Positions 1-6,600 of a DNA stretch of 8,782 bases are shown piece after piece. A program made the position numbers and the translations under genes. The notes under the pieces were generated by a model, which was not told where the DNA came from, did not search any database, and was given only the letters and a program-made list of their open reading frames with translations. The DNA lies in NCBI GenBank assembly GCA_964589725.1, contig CAZPUJ010000033.1:1-8782 (forward strand), in the 5' to 3' direction. Source of the stretch: CAYSHJ01 sp964589725. GTDB lineage: Bacteria > Planctomycetota > Planctomycetia > Planctomycetales > Planctomycetaceae. Position 1 is the first letter of the stretch. Each line of letters opens with the position of its first letter.

Positions 1-1575
1 CATCAGTTGTGGCGAGTCGATGTAGAGATCGTTCCGCTTGCCCGCATACATGACATTTTGCCGGATCAGTTCCCGATCGACGATCCGCAGGAACTGGCGA
101 GCGACCGACGAGTCTTCGATGGCAGACCGCTCGACCAACAAAGCGTAATAGGGTACTTGCCCATCACGACGCACCGGGACTGCCGTAAAGCAGTCGACGC
201 ACAGCCCCAGTTCGCGCGAGGCCGCTTCCGCCGCTTGAGCCACCTGGTTTCCGCTGACCTTCTCCCCCTCCATGTCGGCACATTGACCTTCCTTGCGCAA
301 GAATTCCAACACGGGAGCCTGTGCGATGTAGCTCTGGCAGCGGACCAAATCGCCGATGTCGTAACGATACAGGCCGCTCGACGTGGTCATGATGATGTAG
401 TACTCGCATCCCACTTCCAATTCGTGGCATTCGAAGACCCGCGCATCGGGAGATCCACGTTCGTCGGCGGCGATGAATTCGTAGTACGAGCCGTCCACGG
501 CCAGGACACCTTCGGGGGTTCCGTCACGGAGAGGAACCGTATGTCGGCCTTCGTTCGAGACCAGCCCCAGATCGCGCAGGGGGGCGGTCCCGTAGTAACA
601 GGGCAGTTCGCGGGACTGATATCCGACCGTGCCTCCTAACCAACATGCGATGAGCGACAGCGGCCAGTAGTCCTTCGGGTACAGCGTGCCGGTCTTTTCC
701 ACGATTTGTTCGAGTGACCGCGCTCGTTCAGGCCGTTTCACTTTGATGGCGCTGGCGATCTTCTGCCGAAATGCCTGAGGCACATCCAGGCTGTCGCAGA
801 GCGTGCCATCGTGGATATCACGAATCAGACGCTGGCGCTGCTCGTGCCCCGTTTTCGCCAGACGGATCAGGTTCGCGGGAGTGATGGCCACGAGGAGCCC
901 GACCGGCGATGTCATCGCCAGTCGCAGAGTTGTGTAATACTTGGCTAAGGGATCGCGAATGTTTGCGACCTCTGGCGGCACCGCATAGAAGGAACGATAG
1001 ACGCGGTTCTGAGACCGATTGGCAATCGAGCTAACCATTCCGATTGATAGTCCGTTTGGAGCACGATCGAGATCACCCGGCCCCATCACTTGCAGCACCT
1101 TCGTCCCGATCATTTCGGGATGCTCGACGATGGCTTTGACGCCCCAGATCTCCCACGAACGGAGATACTCGCGCAACCAAGTGCGCGTCACAGGATTCAA
1201 CTTCGGTTTCCCCGTCGTGCCGGTGGTACAGGCGAATGCCACAACCTGCTCATCGGCGGGAAAGAGTGAATCGAGCCGCCCTTCACTCACTTCCGTGATG
1301 TAGGGAGCCGCATACTCGTAAGTCGAGATGGGAATTTGACGTCGAAAATCGTCGACTGTGGCAATCTTCGCAAAGCCATGATCGCGCCCAAAGCGAGTAT
1401 CGGCACACCGCCTTAGCTTATCGAAGAGCACGCTTCTCTGAACGGAACTCGCTCGCTCCAGCAGAGCTTCGAATCGCCGCAGCTTCCGCTGATAAAACGG
1501 AATGGCTGCGGCTTTAGCAAACGCCGTCATCGCGGTACGGAAGGTTCGCTCCCAGAATGATGAGCCATCGTTCAC
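1..1575 (-). CDS. GH3-family adenylate-forming enzyme (second copy, 3' end outside window)
   Basis: This gene belongs to the GH3 family, whose plant members activate a carboxylic acid with ATP and join it to an amino acid. The substrate here is unknown. The minus-strand frame is open from an in-frame TGA at 1579-1581 down to base 1, giving 525 codons. Against its 571-aa neighbour about 50 C-terminal residues are missing beyond the window. The start is GTG at 1575-1573: AAGAGGA lies 7 nt upstream, and the N-terminus (VNDGSSFWERTFRTAMTAF) aligns with that of the neighbour (MSFQRTIHRVLTAV). The first ATG (1530) would cut this conserved part. Nucleotide-binding motifs are visible: TTGTTGKPK at about residues 117-125, LVSNEGRH at 338-345 (the neighbour has SSE), and YRYDIGD at 403-409. 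YPKDYWP and ACWLGG are shared with the neighbour. No signal peptide is seen, so it is probably cytoplasmic. It lies 88 nt downstream of its paralogue on the same strand. Family assignment is confident, reaction is inferred. Confidence 0.92.
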   Translation of the reverse strand, partial: MNDGSSFWERTFRTAMTAFAKAAAIPFYQRKLRRFEALLERASSVQRSVLFDKLRRCADTRFGRDHGFAKIATVDDFRRQIPISTYEYAAPYITEVSEGRLDSLFPADEQVVAFACTTGTTGKPKLNPVTRTWLREYLRSWEIWGVKAIVEHPEMIGTKVLQVMGPGDLDRAPNGLSIGMVSSIANRSQNRVYRSFYAVPPEVANIRDPLAKYYTTLRLAMTSPVGLLVAITPANLIRLAKTGHEQRQRLIRDIHDGTLCDSLDVPQAFRQKIASAIKVKRPERARSLEQIVEKTGTLYPKDYWPLSLIACWLGGTVGYQSRELPCYYGTAPLRDLGLVSNEGRHTVPLRDGTPEGVLAVDGSYYEFIAADERGSPDARVFECHELEVGCEYYIIMTTSSGLYRYDIGDLVRCQSYIAQAPVLEFLRKEGQCADMEGEKVSGNQVAQAAEAASRELGLCVDCFTAVPVRRDGQVPYYALLVERSAIEDSSVARQFLRIVDRELIRQNVMYAGKRNDLYIDSPQLM

Positions 1576-1663
1576 GGATCAATCCTCTTGCTGGAGGCCA
1601 ATCAAGTATCGGTCGTGGGGCAGTTTGCCGAAATGCGTCGCAAGATGGCAGCCCCAGAGTTAT
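1576..1663 (-). other. Short gap between the two GH3 genes
   Basis: This 88-nt spacer carries the ribosome binding site of the downstream gene and no T-rich terminator. TGGGGC (1616-1621) and GCCCCA (1651-1656), with TTGC/GCAA nested inside, could form a weak hairpin but lack a U-tract. Co-transcription of the two genes is the simplest reading. Confidence 0.5.
1583..1589 (-). promoter_or_regulatory. Shine-Dalgarno site of the downstream GH3 gene
   Basis: The minus strand reads AAGAGGA here, separated by 7 nt from the GTG at 1575. Because an in-frame TGA lies one codon before that GTG, this site decides the start: no longer protein is possible, and the internal ATG at 1530 has no comparable site. 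Confidence 0.7.
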
Positions 1664-3379
1664 TCACTCCGCGGGAAGCTGCACTCGATCCACGGGCTGG
1701 AATTGCTCAAGCCATTTTGCATCCTGCACTAGTGCGGGATGCTTGTAGTGTGCTTCGCTCGTTCCTCGACGCTCGACCTCGGCTTGAATGAACTGAGCCC
1801 ACGCACCGTTTGCAATCCGCCAGAGCCGCATTGGACCCAACACTTTTTCGCGGCGGCGTGCCGAGTAGAGGAAGTTGCTCGCTCGCAGACGTCGATCGGT
1901 CTCTTCGAGGAATCGATAGGCCGAGTCCATGTCGGGTACGTTTGCTTGTTCGAGGATAATGACATAGCACGGAAGTTCGCGTCCGGGACGAGTGGGGACC
2001 GCGGTCACATTGCCGAGCCGAATCGCGAGTTTCTGAGCCGCATTGCTGGCGGCTTCGAGAAACTGATGCTCCGTGACCTTTTCACCCTCGAGATCGCCAC
2101 AGCGGTCTCCCTTTTGAAGGAACTCTAACAGCGGGGCTTCACCGATGAAACCGCGGCAGCGCACGATGTCACCGATATTGAAACGAAAGTACCCACTATA
2201 CGTGGTCATCACGAGGTAATAATCGCGATCGACCTCCAATTCGTGGCCCTCCAAGGCGACTGGCTGTGTGGCATCGACTTCATCGACCGCGACAAACTCA
2301 TAGAAGCCATTGGTGATCGCCAGCGGTCCGAAAGGCTTATCGTCTTCAAAAGGGATTGTGTGCCGTCCTTCGCTCGACACCAGCCCCTGATCACGCATGG
2401 GGACATCGCCGAAATACTCGGGCAGGTACCGTGCCTGGTAGCCCGCCGTGCCCCCCAGCCAACAGGCGATGATTGGCTGCGGCCAGTAATCCTTCGGGTA
2501 AAGTCGCCCCGTTTTTTCGATGATCCGCTCCAATTCTCGTGCGCGTGCCGGATCACCACGTCGAATGTGCGACGAAAGTCGCTCACGGATCTCAGTCGGG
2601 ACATCCAATGCGGTGGAAAGCGTTCCGTCGCGAATGTCGCGAATCAGAGATTCGCGATGTTCGTCCCCGAGTTGTGCCAATCGCAGCAGCGTTCCCGGAT
2701 TCATCAGCACGATGAGTCCGATCCGCTCGGCGATTCCAAGACGGAGCGTGGTGTAGTAGCGCGCGACAGGATCTTGAATGTTGGTGACTTCGTTGGGGAT
2801 CGCGTAAAAGGAACGAACGATCGCGCGTTGTTGGCGAGCCAATAATGCACTGACCATGCTGATCGGAATGCCGCCCTCAGTGCGGCCCATGTTCCACGAA
2901 CCAATGAGCTGTACGATTTTGTCTCCCACCTTGGGCAGATGGTCGTACAACATTTTCCCGCCCCACAATTCCCACGACTTGCGGTACTCCTTGAGCCAGG
3001 GGCGCGTGACAGGGTTGAGTTTAGGAGTGCCGGTGGTTCCGGTGGTGATGGTGAACCGCTCGACGCGCTCCTCGGGAGGAAACAGCGCAGCGAACTCACC
3101 GCGAGCGACCTCATCAATGTACGGCGCGAAGTAGTCATACCGCGAGATTGGCACTCGGCGGCGATAATCGTCCAGCGAGTTGATCTCCGCAAATCCATGG
3201 TCGCGTCCGAATCGAGTCTCACGGCAGCGACGAAGCCGTCCAAACAGCATGTCTTGTTGAATGCGGCGAGCCTCGTGCAGCAGCCGCTCAAATCGCTCAA
3301 AACGCCGCGCATACGCGGGGACCACGACTCGGCGAGCGACGGCCGTCAAGACTCGATGAATGGTGCGCTGAAAGCTCAT
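1664..3379 (-). CDS. GH3-family adenylate-forming enzyme (first copy, complete)
   Basis: This is a complete 571-aa protein of the GH3 family, close to the usual length of about 550-600 residues. Plant members catalyse ATP-dependent conjugation of acyl acids such as jasmonate or indole acetate to amino acids. Bacterial members mostly lack a known substrate. Visible motifs are the Thr/Gly phosphate loop TTGTTGTPK at 112-120, LVSSEGRH at 333-340 (counterpart of the plant SSE motif, with the Glu of adenylating enzymes), and FRFNIGD at 398-404, whose final Asp should hold the ribose. YPKDYWPQPIIACWLGGTAGY at about 294-314 is family-like. The C-terminal lobe starts near 420. No signal peptide or membrane segment is seen. 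ATG at 3379 is the only usual start between the upstream in-frame stop (3473-3475) and the conserved N-terminus, although no clear Shine-Dalgarno sequence precedes it. It is the first gene of a probable two-gene unit with its paralogue and is divergent from the kinase gene. An acyl-CoA ligase-like role is possible but less likely. Confidence 0.93.
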   Translation of the reverse strand: MSFQRTIHRVLTAVARRVVVPAYARRFERFERLLHEARRIQQDMLFGRLRRCRETRFGRDHGFAEINSLDDYRRRVPISRYDYFAPYIDEVARGEFAALFPPEERVERFTITTGTTGTPKLNPVTRPWLKEYRKSWELWGGKMLYDHLPKVGDKIVQLIGSWNMGRTEGGIPISMVSALLARQQRAIVRSFYAIPNEVTNIQDPVARYYTTLRLGIAERIGLIVLMNPGTLLRLAQLGDEHRESLIRDIRDGTLSTALDVPTEIRERLSSHIRRGDPARARELERIIEKTGRLYPKDYWPQPIIACWLGGTAGYQARYLPEYFGDVPMRDQGLVSSEGRHTIPFEDDKPFGPLAITNGFYEFVAVDEVDATQPVALEGHELEVDRDYYLVMTTYSGYFRFNIGDIVRCRGFIGEAPLLEFLQKGDRCGDLEGEKVTEHQFLEAASNAAQKLAIRLGNVTAVPTRPGRELPCYVIILEQANVPDMDSAYRFLEETDRRLRASNFLYSARRREKVLGPMRLWRIANGAWAQFIQAEVERRGTSEAHYKHPALVQDAKWLEQFQPVDRVQLPAE

Positions 3380-3421
3380 GCGTCTGAGTCTAGGTCGAAC
3401 CCAATCGAATCGAAAGCACGA

Positions 3422-3446
3422 GCACTCAGAGATGTTTGTTGAGTGC
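3422..3446. repeat. Inverted repeat, 7-bp perfect stem
   Basis: GCACTCA (3422-3428) and TGAGTGC (3440-3446) are perfect reverse complements around an 11-nt loop. The element starts 43 bp upstream of the ATG of the first GH3 gene, so it could lie in that gene's leader or act as an operator. No gene ends nearby and no T-run follows, so it is not a terminator of any gene in this window. Confidence 0.55.
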
Positions 3447-3483
3447 CTTGTCGCGATGCGATGGTGTGCGAGTCACGAGCCGT

Positions 3484-3493
3484 CCCAATTGGG
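3484..3493. repeat. Perfect 10-bp palindrome CCCAATTGGG
   Basis: The ten bases are fully self-complementary and directly abut the left arm of the larger inverted repeat that begins at 3494. Such symmetry suits a dimeric repressor or activator site, but it could equally be part of a dispersed repeat. Confidence 0.5.
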
Positions 3494-3542
3494 GTGGCAC
3501 GCCGTGACCATCGGTGTATACAGATGACTCAGGGCGTGCCAC
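3494..3542. repeat. Nested inverted repeat with GTGGCACGCC arms
   Basis: GTGGCACGCC (3494-3503) and GGCGTGCCAC (3533-3542) are perfect 10-bp complements. Their 29-nt spacer contains the palindrome TGTATACA (3515-3522) almost exactly at the centre, and CATC/GATG (3509-3512 and 3523-3526) add further partial symmetry. The whole 49 bp is therefore one imperfect palindrome. It lies between divergent genes, so it is an operator candidate. The long symmetrical layout also resembles short dispersed palindromic elements. The sequence alone does not decide between these. Confidence 0.65.
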
Positions 3543-3607
3543 TCGCATCGCTGTGGCTGGCCAGTGACGATCTCGATGGACCATAATCGCTGCGGTTTCG
3601 GTTCCGA

Positions 3608-6600
3608 ATGATCGAGCACGTTGCGGTTCGCGGCGTGATCGCGGAGATCGAGAGCATGACCGAGCCTGACGGCATCAAGTCGGCTGCGTCGCAGCGCGAG
3701 CCGCAGTCGGTGACGGGTTCAGTCGGCAGCCCGCCGAAACCCGAAGAGGCGGCCTCGCTGGAAACCGACGCACGGACGTCGCATCAGAAGACATCGTCCG
3801 AAGCGGGGGACAACTCCGAGGGGCTGGCCCACTGGCGGCCGAATGAAATCACGGCCGGTTCGCTGCTCGGCCCGTATCAGATTGTGCGGAAGCTAGGCGA
3901 AGGCGGCATGGGCGCGGTCTTTGAAGCCCGGCACACGAAGCTGAAGAAGACGGTGGCGGTGAAGGTCTTGCCGCCGGAGTTCTCACGGTCGTCGATGTTG
4001 GTGTCGCGGTTCGAGCGTGAGATGGAAGCGGTCGGCGCGCTCGATCATCCGCACATTGTGCGCGCCATGGACGCCGGCGAGTTCCAAGGCACGCACTTCT
4101 TGGTCATGGAGTACGTCGAAGGCCGCGATTTGTCCGTGATGGTCAAGGAGCGTGGCCCGCGCTCGGTCATTGAAACCTGCGAGATGATTCGGCAGGCGGC
4201 GGTCGGGCTGGCTCATGCGCATCAGCACGGGCTGGTGCATCGCGACATCAAGCCGAGCAATCTGTTCGCGACCAAGCAAAGTGTCATCAAGATTTTAGAT
4301 CTGGGTTTGGCACGTGCTCACGGAGCCGCTTCACAGGACTCCGACGCTGGTTGCTTGACGGTCATGGGGCAAGTTCTCGGCACGCCTGACTACATGGCTC
4401 CGGAGCAGTGGGAGAACACGCACACGGCGGATGGCCGAGCCGATTTATATTCGCTGGGCTGTACGTTGTTCTTCTTGCTGACGGGTCGAGCACCGTATGC
4501 CGACGCGGCGCACTCCTCGTTGGCCGGCAAGATGCGCGGCCACACGACCGAGCCGATTCCTGATCTGCGAGCCGCTCGGCGCGAGGCGGTCGCGAACAGG
4601 CCCAAACTGGTCAACGATCCGCTGCCTGACGAGGTCGAAGCGCTCTATCGCCGCCTCATGGCCAAACTCCCAGAAGACCGCATCGCCACCGCCGACGAAC
4701 TCGCCAAGAAGTTGCATGACCTCGTGAAGTCCCTCCGTTCCGGCCCCTCTGAATCTGGCGAGCGGGGCGGCGTCAGCCCCCCGGTGATCCCGGATGTCAG
4801 CAGCAAGACCGGGGGGCTGACGCCAACCCGCTCGCCGAGCTCAAAGACAACGCCTGACGCCAACAGTCTGAAGCCGGCCGACATTCCCACTGTGCTCTAC
4901 GCGCCGGCAGCGAGCGCCGAGACAAAGGAGTCTGCTACGCCGAGCAGCGAAGCCGACCAGTTCGACTTCACGCAGGAGTTCTCCGAGCCGACGTGGCCCG
5001 CGCTGCCACCTGCGACGAAGCGAGTGAAGAAGCCACGCACTGCCGACTCGGCACGCGGACGCAGTGGCTCGTTCAAGACACTCGGCCTATGGCTCGGCAG
5101 CCTCGCGACGGTCGTTCTATTCGGTGCGATCATCATCAAGATCACCAAGAAGGACGGCAGCGTCACCGAGGTCACGGTCCCCGACGACACGCAGAAGGTC
5201 GAGATCACCAGTTCTGAAAGCTCAAATCGCAAATCTGAAATTTCAAAGAATCTCAAATCTGAAATTTTAAATCTGAAATCTCAGATCTCAGAGGGTTCCG
5301 GCCCACCGCCAGCCACGACCGCTGTGGACACGTCCGACCTCGGTCCTATCGACTTCGCCGCCGAGCGGAAGGCGGCCGGGTGGGTGTTGGCGCGAGAGGG
5401 CAGCGTTGAACTGGCCGACGAACAGGGGCAAGACGTACCGCTCGTCGAGGGCCAGCTTCCGTCGTTGCCGTTCATCGTGAAGGCGGTGCATCTTCTCCAC
5501 AAGCCAGACCTCACCGATGAAGAGTTGGCAAATCTCGCCGGCTGCCGACGACTTGAAGCGGTGAATCTCCCTGGCGCTGCTCAGATCACGATACGCGGTC
5601 TCGACTCGCTGCGGGGAGTTCGCTCGCTCCACCGACTGGTCGTCAATGCGACTGCCGTGGGCGACAACGTGTTTTTACGACTTTCCGACTGGCCGCGTAT
5701 CGAGGAACTCAGTGTGAGTTTAACGACGCTGAATGAACAGACGCTGAGCGATGCTGGGATTGAGCGACTGCCTGCGGGGACGCGACTGAAAACCCTTCAA
5801 CTTTTGCCTTATAACTCTATTTCGGATGCTGGGCTCCGCGCGATCGCCGAGCGTTGTCCCGACCTCGAAAATATTGCTGTTCCGAATTACAACAGCGCTC
5901 AGCGGAAAACGCTCTTGCCGCTGGCGAAACTTCGTCGCCTCTGGTTCGTCTTCTGCAGCGGTGATCAATTGACCGATGACGGCGTGTCGATCTTGCTCGA
6001 CCTGCCTCAACTCCAATCTCTGTGGCTGAGTTCGCCCACAACTGACGAACACATCGGACAACTCCTCAAACTGCGAAATAGGCTGACGACGTTGACCGTT
6101 CATTCGGCGGATCCCGATGAAGTAGGACTCACAGCGGCCGGCTATGACTCGATCCGTCAACTGCACCAGCTCGCGAATTTGACGTTTCAAGGTCTTGCGG
6201 GAGCACCGACCGATGCCGTGCTGCGATCGCTGGCCGAGCTGCCGAACCTGCGAATGCTCAAACTGGAATTCACGGATGAGAAACTGCGGCGCTACACGCC
6301 CGCGGGGATCAACGCGTTCCGCGAACTGCGGCCGGATGTTCGGCTCTTGGTTGATGGAAAGGACTACCCGCCTACTAAGTTGGCGTCCGAAGCGGTGATT
6401 CCGAAACGGACGGAGGCTCCGCCACCCATCCCGGTAGAACCCGACAAGCCGCCACCGGCCACCGCGAAAACGGCCATCGCCAAGAGCAGCAAGTCGGTGC
6501 CGCTGGCGGTCAAGGTGCCGCGCGTCGAAATCCCGGCGGCCCCGCTGGCGGGGAAAGCGAACAAGGCGATCAGCAACCGAGCGACGGTCAGCCTCCCTCC

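Larger units (their letters stand above)
3380..3607. promoter_or_regulatory. Divergent intergenic region between GH3 pair and kinase gene
   Basis: This 228-bp stretch separates two divergently transcribed units, so it should hold both promoters. I see no convincing -35/-10 pair on either strand. Its visible content is structural: a hairpin (3422-3446), a perfect palindrome CCCAATTGGG (3484-3493), a long inverted repeat (3494-3542) and the 8-bp palindrome CTGGCCAG (3557-3564). In-frame stops at 3473-3475 (minus frame of the GH3 gene) and 3584-3586 (plus frame of the kinase gene) bound the coding regions. No small gene is supported here. Promoter function is inferred from gene orientation only. 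Confidence 0.55.

Noticed and set aside
7..639. A 210-codon plus-strand open frame at the left edge
   Set aside because: It is exactly antisense, codon on codon, to the GH3 reading frame (1-1575, minus), which carries recognisable motifs. The plus-strand product resembles nothing and is a shadow.
1616..1656. Terminator between the GH3 genes (TGGGGC / GCCCCA)
   Set aside because: The loop is 29 nt, the stem is short and no U-tract follows in the direction of transcription.
2939..3442. A plus-strand frame spanning the GH3 start and part of the intergenic region
   Set aside because: It is mostly antisense to the conserved GH3 N-terminus, and its translation shows no family features.
3496..3511. 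Sigma-54 promoter suggested by TGGCAC
   Set aside because: TGGCAC matches the -24 element on both strands because of the inverted repeat, but the expected -12 TTGC-like element at the right spacing is absent on either strand.
3489..3522. Sigma-70 promoter TTGGGG ... TATACA toward the kinase gene
   Set aside because: The spacing between the two hexamers is about 22 nt, too long, and the first hexamer is weak.
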